Shown piece after piece: positions 24,182 through 32,963 of a DNA stretch of 45,136 nucleotides (positions are counted from its first letter, which is position 1; every line of letters starts with the position of its first letter). The translations under genes and the position numbers were made by a program. The notes beneath the pieces are model-generated. The model saw only the letters and a list, made by a program, of their open reading frames with translations. It was not told the DNA's origin and did no database searches. Source of the stretch: a virus; the IMG/VR virus record IMGVR_UViG_3300020190_002958, positions 1 to 45,136 of that record; one strand, given 5' to 3'.

Positions 24182-26476
24182 ATGAATAAACAAATTTTTA
24201 TTAAGAAACGTAACGGAAAGTTGGTAATGTTTAGTGCGGATAAAATCAATAAGGTTTTACAATGGGCTACTGAAGATATAAAAGGTGTGAGTTTCGAAGA
24301 AGTTGCAATGAATGCACATTTAAATTTCTTTGATGGTATGACATCCGATGATATTCATACAATGTTGATTGAAGCAGCATCTAATTTGATAAATCAAGAA
24401 AAACCAAATTATCAATATGTTGCTAGCCGACTGTTGAATTATCGTTTGAGGAAAAATGTTTGGGGTGGTAAAAATCCACCAAAACTATACGATCTTGTTA
24501 AATCAAATGTTGATGCGATGGTTTATGATGATAATATTCTCAATTGGTATAGCAAACAAGAGTTTGACAAGCTTGATGAATATCTAAAACACGATCGTGA
24601 TTTTAATTTTACATATGCTGGTATCAAACAGTTGTGTGATAAATACTTAGTACAAAATCGTGTTATAAAACAACTATATGAAACTCCACAGTTTGCATAT
24701 ATGTTGATAGCTATGACATTTTTCAAAAACTATACTGAAAATAGAATAGAATATGTTAAAAAGGCGTACAACTATTTTAGTAAACATAAAATCAATTTGC
24801 CAACGCCAATTATGGCAGGTGTACGAACTGTAATGAAGAGTTATGCTAGTTGTTCACTCTTCACCGTAGACGATACATTAACAAGCATATTCAGTAACAA
24901 TAGTGCTGTGGGCTTTGCCACAGCGAGTCGTTATGGTATTGGTTTAAATTTATCCAGATTACGTGCTACAAACGCACCTATTCGTAATGGTGAAGTAATT
25001 CATACTGGGCCTATTCCATTTGCTAAAGCATTTGAATCTACTGTTAAATGTTGTCATCAAAATGGCATTCGTGGTGGAAGTGCAACAGTTAATTTCGCTT
25101 GGTTCCATTACGACATCATGGATATTCTAGTATTGAAAAATAATGCAGGCACCGACGATAATCGTGTTCGTAAACTTGATTATTGTATAGGATTGGACAA
25201 ATTAATTTTTGAACGATTCATTAAAAATCAAGACATTACTCTGTTCAGTTATCATGAATGTCCAAGTCTTTGGAACAGTTTTGGTCTACCGGATTTTAGA
25301 GAAAAGTATGAAAAAGCAGAAGCGAACAAGAATCTTAAATTTAAGAAGAAGATTTCCGCACGTGAATTGATGGGATTACTTGCTAAAGAACGTCTTGAAA
25401 CAGGTCGTATTTACACGATGCATGTTGACCATGCAAACGATCATGGAAGTTGGTTAGACCAAGTTGATACGAGCAATCTATGTCTTGAAGTTAATCATCC
25501 TCTCATTCCAATCAAAGATGTAAATGACAAAGATGGTGAAATCGGTGTTTGCATCTTAGCGGCATTAAATTGGTTAGAAATTAAAGACGATGAAGAAATG
25601 GAAAGTGTATGTGATGTTATTGTAAGAATGTTGGATGCTCTTATTGAACATCAAAACTATTTCGTACCAGCGGCGGAAAACTTCGCAAAGAAACGTCGTA
25701 GTTTAGGTGTTGGTGTAAGTAATCTAGCCGCTCTACTTGCTAAAGAAAATTTAAAGTATTGGGATAAAAATGCTCCAAACTTTGTTGCTAAGTGGATGGA
25801 AAAAACCAGTTATTATTTAATTAAAGCAAGTGTACAAATGGCTAAAGAAGTTGGTAAGTGTGAAAAGTTTGATCGTACCAAGTTTAGTCAAGGTATTCTT
25901 CCAATTGATACTTACAAGAGAGATATTGATGAGTTTATTATTGAACCATTACATTGTGACTGGAACACACTACGCGAAGAAATCAAGAAGCATGGTATGA
26001 GACACAGTACTCTTACAGCTTGTATGCCTGTAGAATCTAGTAGTGTTATTCAAAGTAGTACTAACGGTATTGAACCACCACGTAGTGCTATTAGCTTCAA
26101 AGGTAGCAAGAGCAACATTTTGCCCGTTGTAGTTCCTAATATCGATAAGTATGGAGACAACTATACATTCGCTTTTGATATGCCAAACAATGAAGGTTAT
26201 TTGAAGGTAGCAGCAGCTATACAGAAATTTACTGATATGAGTATTAGTACAAACACGTATTATATTCCTTCAAGATATCCTAACAATAAAGTACCGGTAC
26301 AAGAAGTAATCAAAGACATTTTGACGGCATATAAGTACGGTATTAAGAATTTATACTATGCTAATACAGATGATGGTGATAAACAAACTGTTATCGAAAC
26401 AAAATCGACACAAGAAAGACCGCAACTTAAACTAGAAACAGAATCTGGTTGTGCTAGTGGAGCTTGCGCTCTATAA
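24182..26476 (+). CDS. nrdA: Class Ia ribonucleotide reductase, large subunit
   Basis: The product is 764 residues, the same size as E. coli NrdA (about 760). An ATP-cone domain occupies residues 1-90 (IFIKKRNGKLVMFSADKIN). Active-site elements are present: Cys224 in SYASCSLF, the Asn-Cys-Glu triad in SNLCLEV near residue 440, TACMPVESSS with STNGIEPPRS, and the radical-transfer tyrosines in LYYANT. The C-terminal shuttle Cys pair is CASGAC, compared with CESGAC in E. coli. The enzyme reduces ribonucleoside diphosphates to deoxy forms using the radical generated by NrdB, encoded 12 bases downstream. The ATP cone suggests allosteric control by dATP. It supplies dNTPs for phage replication. Confidence 0.95.
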   Translation: MNKQIFIKKRNGKLVMFSADKINKVLQWATEDIKGVSFEEVAMNAHLNFFDGMTSDDIHTMLIEAASNLINQEKPNYQYVASRLLNYRLRKNVWGGKNPPKLYDLVKSNVDAMVYDDNILNWYSKQEFDKLDEYLKHDRDFNFTYAGIKQLCDKYLVQNRVIKQLYETPQFAYMLIAMTFFKNYTENRIEYVKKAYNYFSKHKINLPTPIMAGVRTVMKSYASCSLFTVDDTLTSIFSNNSAVGFATASRYGIGLNLSRLRATNAPIRNGEVIHTGPIPFAKAFESTVKCCHQNGIRGGSATVNFAWFHYDIMDILVLKNNAGTDDNRVRKLDYCIGLDKLIFERFIKNQDITLFSYHECPSLWNSFGLPDFREKYEKAEANKNLKFKKKISARELMGLLAKERLETGRIYTMHVDHANDHGSWLDQVDTSNLCLEVNHPLIPIKDVNDKDGEIGVCILAALNWLEIKDDEEMESVCDVIVRMLDALIEHQNYFVPAAENFAKKRRSLGVGVSNLAALLAKENLKYWDKNAPNFVAKWMEKTSYYLIKASVQMAKEVGKCEKFDRTKFSQGILPIDTYKRDIDEFIIEPLHCDWNTLREEIKKHGMRHSTLTACMPVESSSVIQSSTNGIEPPRSAISFKGSKSNILPVVVPNIDKYGDNYTFAFDMPNNEGYLKVAAAIQKFTDMSISTNTYYIPSRYPNNKVPVQEVIKDILTAYKYGIKNLYYANTDDGDKQTVIETKSTQERPQLKLETESGCASGACAL

Positions 26477-26488
26477 TGAGGAAATAAA

Positions 26489-27547
26489 ATGAAAACCGTA
26501 TTAAATAAACAAAATATTGACCAATTACGCAATCCAATGTTTTTAGGAGAGGATCTATCGCTACAACGATACGATCGCATTAAATATCCTAAGTTTTATG
26601 AATTATATGATCAACAACTAAATTTCTTTTGGAGACCACAAGAAGTCAGTCTGGTCAAAGATATTAGTGATTATAAAAATTTATCTAATGAGGAACGTTT
26701 TGTTTTTGATAGTAATCTTAAATTTCAAACAATGACTGACAGTATGTTGAGTCGTAGTATTCACGAACTAATGAAGTATGTCACTAATAGTGAATTGGAA
26801 ATTTGTATGAATACTTGGAGTTTCTTTGAAACTATTCATAGTAATAGTTATACATACATCTTAAATAATGTTTATCCAGATGCAACCAAATTTTTTGATA
26901 GTATTTTGGAAGATGAACAAATTGTTAAAAGAGCAAAAGCAATAAGTAAAAAATATGATGACCTTCTAGGAATTTCAGATGATCCAAAACAACAATTATT
27001 CAACGCAGTTTTAGCAACTCAAATTACTGAAGGTTTGATTTTTTATGTAAGTTTTGCTTGTTCATTTTATTTCGGATATCGTGGTAAGATGGAAGGCAAT
27101 GCTAAAATTATCAAGTTTATTAGTAGAGATGAAAATCTTCACGTAGCTATTACTCAGAATATCATGAAAAACTGGATTAATAATCCTGATGAAGGATTCC
27201 AAGAAATTATAAAGAAGAACGAAGACAAGATATATGCTGCTTATCAAATGGCAGTAGATGCTGAAAAAGACTGGTCGGATTATCTGTTTAGTAAAGGTAA
27301 TCTAGTAGGTTTGACCAGCGAAAGTCTTAAGCACTATGTCGAATGGTTAGCAAACAATAGATTGAGCAGTCTCGGATATAAAAAACTATATCCAGGTACC
27401 AAAACAAATGCACTATCTGGTTGGTTGGATAGCTATTATGATAGCAAGAAACTACAAGTAGCTCCTCAAGAAACTGAATTGAGTAGTTATGTTAAGGGTG
27501 TAGATAATACTATAAATGAAAGTGCTTTTGAAGATTTTAAACTCTAA
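26489..27547 (+). CDS. nrdB: Class Ia ribonucleotide reductase, small subunit
   Basis: The product is 352 residues. The di-iron ligands are all visible: Asp in MTDSML, Glu and His in FETIHSNSY (whose Tyr is the radical-bearing residue), Glu in ITEGLIFYVSFA, and Glu and His in SRDENLHVAI. It makes the tyrosyl radical and passes it to NrdA; the C-terminal tail (ESAFEDFKL) would dock to the large subunit. A GAGGA Shine-Dalgarno site about seven bases upstream supports the start. It is the last gene of the nrd pair and is followed by a strong terminator. The surviving Tyr suggests a conventional class Ia enzyme. Confidence 0.95.
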   Translation: MKTVLNKQNIDQLRNPMFLGEDLSLQRYDRIKYPKFYELYDQQLNFFWRPQEVSLVKDISDYKNLSNEERFVFDSNLKFQTMTDSMLSRSIHELMKYVTNSELEICMNTWSFFETIHSNSYTYILNNVYPDATKFFDSILEDEQIVKRAKAISKKYDDLLGISDDPKQQLFNAVLATQITEGLIFYVSFACSFYFGYRGKMEGNAKIIKFISRDENLHVAITQNIMKNWINNPDEGFQEIIKKNEDKIYAAYQMAVDAEKDWSDYLFSKGNLVGLTSESLKHYVEWLANNRLSSLGYKKLYPGTKTNALSGWLDSYYDSKKLQVAPQETELSSYVKGVDNTINESAFEDFKL

Positions 27548-27574
27548 TTTAGATTATAATTAAAATTAAGCGAT

Positions 27575-27600
27575 GACCATTGTAAGAATGGTCTTTTTTT
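27575..27600 (+). terminator. Rho-independent terminator after nrdB
   Basis: A perfect 7-bp stem (GACCATT, loop GTAAG, AATGGTC; 27575-27593) is followed by seven T's. Confidence 0.9.
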
Positions 27601-27603
27601 ATA

Positions 27604-27630
27604 TATTTATAACAAAGATATATATTTATA
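27604..27630 (+). promoter_or_regulatory. Two TATTTATA late-promoter-like motifs in tandem
   Basis: TATTTATA occurs at 27604-27611 and at 27623-27630, 19 bases apart. The second is exactly four bases (AAGT) before the ATG at 27635. Confidence 0.5.
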
Positions 27631-27634
27631 AAGT

Positions 27635-28297
27635 ATGAGTAAAATTATCAGATTGGAAACTTATTTGCGTAAATTAGTACGTGAAACGATTGAAGAAAAA
27701 AAGACTGAAGTGGACAAGACTTGGGAAGAAATGATTGATGTCCTAAGTAAAGATGTTCAAAAGGTCAACGATAGTATATCAGTCTATAAGAACGACGCTG
27801 GTCATTATGTTATATGTGGATGTGAACCACATCATTTTGATTTAAATCCAATAGTACACAATTTATTCGATTGTACGTATTTCAGAGACAACACACAAAG
27901 AGAGAAAAAACTTAGTATTGCGTTTGAGGATTTAAAAAAATATATAAAAGACAAATTAACTGAAAAAAATTTAAATTATGTAGATTCCGCTTATGAAAAA
28001 AATGTTGAAAATAGTAAAGATAAAGACGGTGGTAAAAAAGGCGATAAACTTGGTCAAGAAAGTATGGTTGATCCTGAAAAAGACAATAAGCCATCTAAAC
28101 AAATTAAAGCCGAACCGATGAATAAAGAAGATGATGATCCTACACAACCTATGAGGGAGGTAGGTAAAATTACTAAATTAGTAGACTACGATTCTAAGAA
28201 ACCAAGTTATAAACCCCCTACATTACCAAAAAATTTACAAAAACTTGTAATTAAATTAAAAAAGAACAAACAAAATAAAAAATCAAAGAAAAAATAA
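27635..28297 (+). CDS. Hypothetical charged protein, late-type
   Basis: The product is 220 residues. The N terminus (KIIRLETYLRKLVRETIEEK) is an amphipathic helix of a type seen at the start of several T4-like virion proteins. Residues 60-110 could fold (DAGHYVICGCEPHHFDLNP). From about 125 the protein is low-complexity, first acidic/basic mixed, ending in a strongly basic tail (LKKNKQNKKSKKK). No function is recognised. The basic tail could bind nucleic acid, and the promoter motif points to late expression. The gene is followed nine bases on by the holin-like gene. Confidence 0.6.
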   Translation: MSKIIRLETYLRKLVRETIEEKKTEVDKTWEEMIDVLSKDVQKVNDSISVYKNDAGHYVICGCEPHHFDLNPIVHNLFDCTYFRDNTQREKKLSIAFEDLKKYIKDKLTEKNLNYVDSAYEKNVENSKDKDGGKKGDKLGQESMVDPEKDNKPSKQIKAEPMNKEDDDPTQPMREVGKITKLVDYDSKKPSYKPPTLPKNLQKLVIKLKKNKQNKKSKKK

Positions 28298-28306
28298 AAA
28301 TTTGTT

Positions 28307-28576
28307 ATGGAAGATTACAACGAAAATTCGTATCATGCTGTTATTTCACGTTTAGAGACGCGACTAGACAATATAGATAAAAATATAGCATCTATCAATA
28401 CAACTACAACTGATATTCAAACCACTCTTTCGAAAAAAATCTCTGACATGGATTTAAGAGTAAAAGTTCTTGAATATTTTAAGTATTGGCTACTAGGAGC
28501 AACAGCCGGTATAGGCATAGTTTTTAACTTGTTTTTTGCAAAAGTAAAAAACTTTTTTGCAACAATGTTGCAATAG
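28307..28576 (+). CDS. Small membrane protein, XhlA/holin-like
   Basis: The product is 89 residues. Residues 10-55 form a coiled coil (SRLETRLDNIDKNIASINTT) and residues about 59-78 one membrane segment (YWLLGATAGIGIVFNLFF), followed by a short basic end. This layout of soluble coiled coil, VKVLE, and C-terminal membrane helix is that of XhlA-type holin-associated proteins. I infer a lysis or membrane-attachment role. No endolysin gene was recognised next to it, so the lysis assignment is weak. A possible hairpin AATAC...GTATT lies just after the gene. Confidence 0.55.
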   Translation: MEDYNENSYHAVISRLETRLDNIDKNIASINTTTTDIQTTLSKKISDMDLRVKVLEYFKYWLLGATAGIGIVFNLFFAKVKNFFATMLQ

Positions 28577-28620
28577 AATATAATTAGTTCGGTGGTAATA
28601 CGTAGATATTATGTATTAAT

Positions 28621-29475
28621 ATGGACGTTTTAACTGTTACTCATAATTCCGGTTTTTTCTCTTGTTGTTGCGTAAGACTGTTATCTATTGTAGATTACTT
28701 CAACAAAAACAAAAAATTACCCGATAAAGTAGATTCTTCACAACAATTTATAAGATATAAAACCGATAAAAGTGTTGATTATACTCCTCTTTTTTTTAAA
28801 ACATTAGATACAAACATTTTATATGATTCTGATGTAATAATACTAAATGAAAAAAGAGAGTTACAATTTTCAAATTATAATTTAATTAATTTTGAAAAAT
28901 TACTTCCTTTATTTAAGAAGTATTTCACTATAAGTGATGATGTTGAATCAACCGTAGACATTTTAAAAACTAAATACGATTTAAATTACAATAATACATG
29001 CGCAGTTTTATACAGAGGCAATGATAAAAATCGAGAAACAAAAATGGCTCCGTATAGTGTGTATATTGAAAAAGCAAAACAAATAAAAAAATTAAATCCT
29101 AACATTAAATTTTTGGTTCAAACCGATGAAACACAATTTTTAAAAGAGTTTCTAAAACATTTTCCAGATTCTTTAAATTTTAAAGAAACTCCTACTATCG
29201 AAAAATCAGCTTTATCTGTTCACGCGGTTATACCAACAAATCAAAGAAAAAATGCTGCCATTAATTTTTTGGCTGCTATTATAAATGTTTCTAGATGTGA
29301 GTATATTATAACGCACACGGGTAATTGTAGTTTATTCGCCGTATTATTTAGAGGCAATAAAACCAATGTATATCAATATTTTACAGAATCTCAAAGCCCC
29401 TTTGATCCAACAAATTATTCATATCTCAATAATGATATTTTAGGCGACAAAAAGATTCAAAATAAGTGGATTTAA
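28621..29475 (+). CDS. Glycosyltransferase, fucosyltransferase-like (GT-B)
   Basis: The product is 284 residues. The segment CAVLYRGNDKNRETKMAPYS (from about residue 129) followed by NPNIKFLVQTDETQFLKEF resembles the hxRxxDK...E and FLVQTDE elements of GDP-fucose-using transferases of the NodZ/GT23 and O-FucT type. EYIITHTGNCSLFAVLFRG matches the donor-site loop of that fold. A Cys cluster (FFSCCCVRL) lies near residue 13. The family moves fucose onto glycans. It is isolated from the main glycan cluster and stands between the holin-like gene and the MoxR gene. The AT-rich composition is like its neighbours. Substrate is inference only. Confidence 0.6.
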   Translation: MDVLTVTHNSGFFSCCCVRLLSIVDYFNKNKKLPDKVDSSQQFIRYKTDKSVDYTPLFFKTLDTNILYDSDVIILNEKRELQFSNYNLINFEKLLPLFKKYFTISDDVESTVDILKTKYDLNYNNTCAVLYRGNDKNRETKMAPYSVYIEKAKQIKKLNPNIKFLVQTDETQFLKEFLKHFPDSLNFKETPTIEKSALSVHAVIPTNQRKNAAINFLAAIINVSRCEYIITHTGNCSLFAVLFRGNKTNVYQYFTESQSPFDPTNYSYLNNDILGDKKIQNKWI

Positions 29476-29484
29476 AAAAAGTAG

Positions 29485-29512
29485 TTGACTTTGTGTAATT
29501 CGATGATACTGT
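29485..29512 (+). promoter_or_regulatory. Possible sigma70-like promoter for the MoxR gene
   Basis: TTGACT (29485-29490) is followed 16 bases later by TACTGT (29507-29512). The -10 is poor; a GATACT at 29505 is nearer to consensus but at 14-base spacing. The gene's ATG is at 29521. Confidence 0.3.
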
Positions 29513-29520
29513 GGTTAAGT

Positions 29521-30453
29521 ATGAACGAAGCACTTATTAAAAATTCAAAAAACATCAAACCAAACGACCTAGTACTTGACGACCTTAAATGGAAATATTT
29601 GGTGCGGTCAGTCCTTAAAGCAAAAAATATTCTACTAGTTGGGCCTACTGGCTGTGGTAAAACAACAGCGGCAAAATCTGTAGCCAAAGCGTTGAATCGT
29701 GACAATAAGTTTTTTTACTTTAATATTGGTTCAACACAAGATGCACGAAGTGTACTAATCGGTAATACTCACTTTGATAAACAATCCGGTACATTTTTTA
29801 ACAAGTCTGCATTTATTAATGCAATTGAAACTCCTAATGCAATTATTTTACTGGATGAAATTAGCCGTGGACATCATGATGCTTGGAACATTTTAATGAC
29901 GGTGTTGGATGATCATCAGCGTTATGTTCGTTTGGATGAAAGTCGTGAGACCGAAATTATCAACGTAGCTAAGGGAGTATGTTTTATTGCCACCGCAAAT
30001 ATCGGTAATGAGTATACAAGTACACGTGTGATGGACAGAGCTTTGATGGGTCGTTTTCCTGTTAAAATTGAAATGAAACCGCTGTCATTAGATTCCGAAC
30101 TTGAATTACTCTCAGATAGGTTTAATATTTCAATTAATACACAAAATCACAATCTTCTCAAGAATTTCTGTGAGATTGCACAACATACCCGACAACAGGT
30201 TGTACAAGATGATAGTAAAATCACAAATTTTATTCCTACACGATCTATGGTTGAAGTTGCTGAATTAATTGTTGACGGTTTTAATTTGATTGAAATTGCT
30301 GAGACAGTGATTTATCCTGAGTTTTCGGAAGATGGGGGTGTTGATAGCGAACGTACATATATTAAACAGTTGGTACAAAAGTACGTAAAAGTTGAAGCTA
30401 ATTCAACAGCCTTCAATGATCCACTCAAGGAAAAGTCAGAAGTTCCATTCTAA
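29521..30453 (+). CDS. MoxR/CobS-type AAA+ ATPase
   Basis: The product is 310 residues from the ATG at 29521. Upstream in-frame starts (29485, 29503) overlap a promoter-like stretch and were not chosen. Walker A is GPTGCGKTT, Walker B is AIILLDEISRG, the sensor is CFIATANIG, and the arginine finger region is VMDRALMGRF. MoxR proteins are hexameric unfolding or remodelling ATPases paired with a VWA-domain protein that binds the client or metal, as CobS does with CobT in cobaltochelatase. The next gene, 12 bases on, encodes exactly such a VWA protein. Marine T4-like phages are known to carry cobS-like genes, but a role in cobalamin is not shown here. Confidence 0.85.
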   Translation: MNEALIKNSKNIKPNDLVLDDLKWKYLVRSVLKAKNILLVGPTGCGKTTAAKSVAKALNRDNKFFYFNIGSTQDARSVLIGNTHFDKQSGTFFNKSAFINAIETPNAIILLDEISRGHHDAWNILMTVLDDHQRYVRLDESRETEIINVAKGVCFIATANIGNEYTSTRVMDRALMGRFPVKIEMKPLSLDSELELLSDRFNISINTQNHNLLKNFCEIAQHTRQQVVQDDSKITNFIPTRSMVEVAELIVDGFNLIEIAETVIYPEFSEDGGVDSERTYIKQLVQKYVKVEANSTAFNDPLKEKSEVPF

Positions 30454-30465
30454 AATATAAATTAT

Positions 30466-32550
30466 ATGAACCATAGTGATTTTTGGTTGTCAGAATACAT
30501 CTTTGATGATGACGATTATAATGACAGTGTTGATCCTACTGATGCAGAAGAGACTAAATCGTTTGATAGGTATCAACGGTTAATTAGGTTATCGTCTGCT
30601 CGTAGAGCTGTTACAAATTATGTATCTATTTTGACAAACAAACAGATTCCGATTCATTTCGTTGACGGTAAAAGTTGTACAGACGGAGATACGATTTATA
30701 TCGGAAGTAACCTTGATAGTACCGAACATTTCGATGTAGGTGTTGGTTTAGCTCTACATGAAGCTTCACACATCAATCATAGCGATTTTGCTATGTATAA
30801 AAATGTATGGCAAAAAATCCCGCGTGAGATTTATGACATAACTGAACCTCTTAACATTGCAAAGACAGAAGTAGCTGAATTTGTACAATGTATGTTTAAT
30901 TATGTCGAGGATCGTTACATCGATTGGCATGTTTATACAACAGCGCCGGGCTATCAAGGTTACTATAATAAACTGTATGATGAGTACTTTAATAGTACAG
31001 TTATTGATAAAGGCTTGACATCCGATCTGTATCGTATTCCTAATATCGAGTCATACAGTTTCAGAATTATTAATTTAACCAATAAAAATACAGATTTAAA
31101 TGCATTAGCTGGTCTATATGATATTGCTAAACAGATTGACTTGTCGAATATTTCTAGATTAGACACGCCACTTAAACGGTTTGAAGTAGCATTAGAAGTA
31201 TCTAAAATTGTATTTTCTAATATTACAACATATACAGTTACACCAACAGATGACAAGTCTATGGTACAGACGGTAATGTCTGGAAGTTCATCTACAAACG
31301 ATGATACTAAACCAATTAACGAACAGGGGGATGTTGTCACCAATACACTTTCAAATGTAGCAGAAGCTACTGATTCTGATATAGGTGGCGAACCTACACA
31401 GGTTAATACTGTAAACAACGACGAGAACGTTATTGGTAAAGATAAAAATTTTTCCAAGACTCGACTTCAAAAGCTAAAGAAAGCCATTGAGAAACAGAAA
31501 GAATTCGTAAAGGGAGAAATTACAAAAAAGAAAGTTTCTCAAAAAGATAAACAGGTATTAGAGACGATGGAAAAGTCTAAAACCGAATTGAATAAAGTTG
31601 GCGCTGATTATGTAAAATCTACTTTTAATATCAACGGTTATGTAGATAGTATTTTTGTTAAAAATATGACCCGTGAATTGTTAGAAGACGACAATTTTCC
31701 AATGACAATTGATGGTTATAATCCTAATACGAAGAAGATGGAAATTCAGTTGAATGATAAAACCCTAACTGCTATTAATGAAGGTATTGTCATGGGTATA
31801 CGTCTCGGCAAAAAATTAAAACTTCGTAATGAAGTAAATGTAGATAAATATACCCGTAAAAATACAGGTAAGATTGATAAACGTTTATTACATGAAATTG
31901 GAGCGGGAATTGAAAATATTTTCTTTCATAATAAATTTCATAAATACAATAAAACTGTCATTCACATTACGGTAGATGCTAGTAGTAGTATGCGAGGTAA
32001 AAAGTGGATGAATAGTATTAAACTATGTACTACATTAGCCAAAGCTGCAAGTATGTTAGAGAATGTCAGTGTTAGTATTAGTTTTCGCACGGTTATGCAC
32101 GGTATGCCTTATACTGTAATTGGATATGACTCTACTAAAGATAGTTTTACTAAAGTAAGAAGTTTGTTTGGATATTTAAATCCTATGGAAACTACTCCAG
32201 AAGGATTGTCTTTTGAATCTATTATGGAGTACCTACCGAAGATCGACGGTGACACTAACGGATATTTTATTAATATCAGTGATGGTGAACCCTGTTTCAA
32301 TTTTAAACTAGATGATTCACAGTCCATTTCATATAATGGAGTACCAGCGTGTTTACATACTCGCAAACAGGTGAAGAAAATACTCGCAAGTGGATACAAA
32401 GTGTTGAGTTATTATATTACAGAGTATGAATGTAATAGCAACAAAGCTAATTTTAAAATAATGTACGGAGAAGATTCTAGGTTTATTAACATACACAATA
32501 TTAATAGTATTGCTGATACCCTCAATGGTAAGTTGTTAGAAAAAGATTGA
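30466..32550 (+). CDS. VWA-domain protein with N-terminal HExxH metallopeptidase-like region
   Basis: The product is 694 residues. The N-terminal part has HEASH (98-102) in GVGLALHEASHINHSDF, a zinc-type HExxH motif, with a possible third ligand downstream in FNYVEDRYIDW. The middle (about 260-360) is low-complexity and lysine-rich with an acidic stretch. The C-terminal VWA domain has the MIDAS motif DASSS (504-508), a Thr in ETTPEGLS and an Asp in NISDGEP. This matches CobT-like/VWA proteins that work with MoxR ATPases, and the partner gene lies 12 bases upstream. Together they probably make a metal-dependent remodelling or proteolytic machine acting on an unknown client. A promoter for the next gene starts inside its stop codon. 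Confidence 0.8.
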   Translation: MNHSDFWLSEYIFDDDDYNDSVDPTDAEETKSFDRYQRLIRLSSARRAVTNYVSILTNKQIPIHFVDGKSCTDGDTIYIGSNLDSTEHFDVGVGLALHEASHINHSDFAMYKNVWQKIPREIYDITEPLNIAKTEVAEFVQCMFNYVEDRYIDWHVYTTAPGYQGYYNKLYDEYFNSTVIDKGLTSDLYRIPNIESYSFRIINLTNKNTDLNALAGLYDIAKQIDLSNISRLDTPLKRFEVALEVSKIVFSNITTYTVTPTDDKSMVQTVMSGSSSTNDDTKPINEQGDVVTNTLSNVAEATDSDIGGEPTQVNTVNNDENVIGKDKNFSKTRLQKLKKAIEKQKEFVKGEITKKKVSQKDKQVLETMEKSKTELNKVGADYVKSTFNINGYVDSIFVKNMTRELLEDDNFPMTIDGYNPNTKKMEIQLNDKTLTAINEGIVMGIRLGKKLKLRNEVNVDKYTRKNTGKIDKRLLHEIGAGIENIFFHNKFHKYNKTVIHITVDASSSMRGKKWMNSIKLCTTLAKAASMLENVSVSISFRTVMHGMPYTVIGYDSTKDSFTKVRSLFGYLNPMETTPEGLSFESIMEYLPKIDGDTNGYFINISDGEPCFNFKLDDSQSISYNGVPACLHTRKQVKKILASGYKVLSYYITEYECNSNKANFKIMYGEDSRFINIHNINSIADTLNGKLLEKD

Positions 32551-32574
32551 CATTATAAAAATTTTTTATATAGT
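32547..32574 (+). promoter_or_regulatory. Strong sigma70-like promoter
   Basis: TTGACA (32547-32552), 16-base spacer, TATAGT (32569-32574). It is the best bacterial-type promoter seen here, 21 bases before the ATG at 32596, and its -35 overlaps the upstream stop codon. Confidence 0.75.
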
Positions 32575-32595
32575 GATATATAGAAAGGAAAACAT

Positions 32596-32955
32596 ATGAA
32601 AAAAACTGATAGAAAAAATAATACAAACCAAGTAGTGACATATCCGAAAGGTATATTCACAACAGAAGAACTACACAATATTAATTCTCATATGAAATTA
32701 ATTACGTTGAGAAAGCGTGTTGTAAAAGATACAAACGTAAGTGATATTGGTTATCTACATAATAACAAGGGTCGTCCTCGTACTGTGTATGTACATGGTA
32801 TCATCACAGAAGATATGATAGAATCCGCTAAAGCTAAGGGAATCGTTCTCAAGTCTGATTTGATGGTTGCAGTCGCGTCCGTAAATCAAAATATTCCGTC
32901 TGAAACGGTTGTATCGATTAAAACGGACGTAACAAATCCAACGTTGGTTGCGTAA
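32596..32955 (+). CDS. Hypothetical 119-residue protein with its own promoter
   Basis: A basic protein with a potentially structured middle (NKGRPRTVYVHGIITEDMIE) and a Val/Thr-rich C terminus (VSIKTDVTNPTLVA). Not recognised. It has its own sigma70-like promoter and an AAAGGA Shine-Dalgarno site (GAAAGGAAAACATATG), and it is closed by a strong terminator. It is therefore a single-gene transcription unit that the host polymerase could use early. A host-takeover role is possible but unproven. Confidence 0.7.
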   Translation: MKKTDRKNNTNQVVTYPKGIFTTEELHNINSHMKLITLRKRVVKDTNVSDIGYLHNNKGRPRTVYVHGIITEDMIESAKAKGIVLKSDLMVAVASVNQNIPSETVVSIKTDVTNPTLVA

Positions 32956-32963
32956 CTGATAGA

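Noticed and set aside
29485-29520. Longer N terminus for the MoxR ATPase
   Set aside because: The extra residues (from TTG 29485 or ATG 29503) overlap a TTGACT promoter-like stretch and add no family-like sequence.
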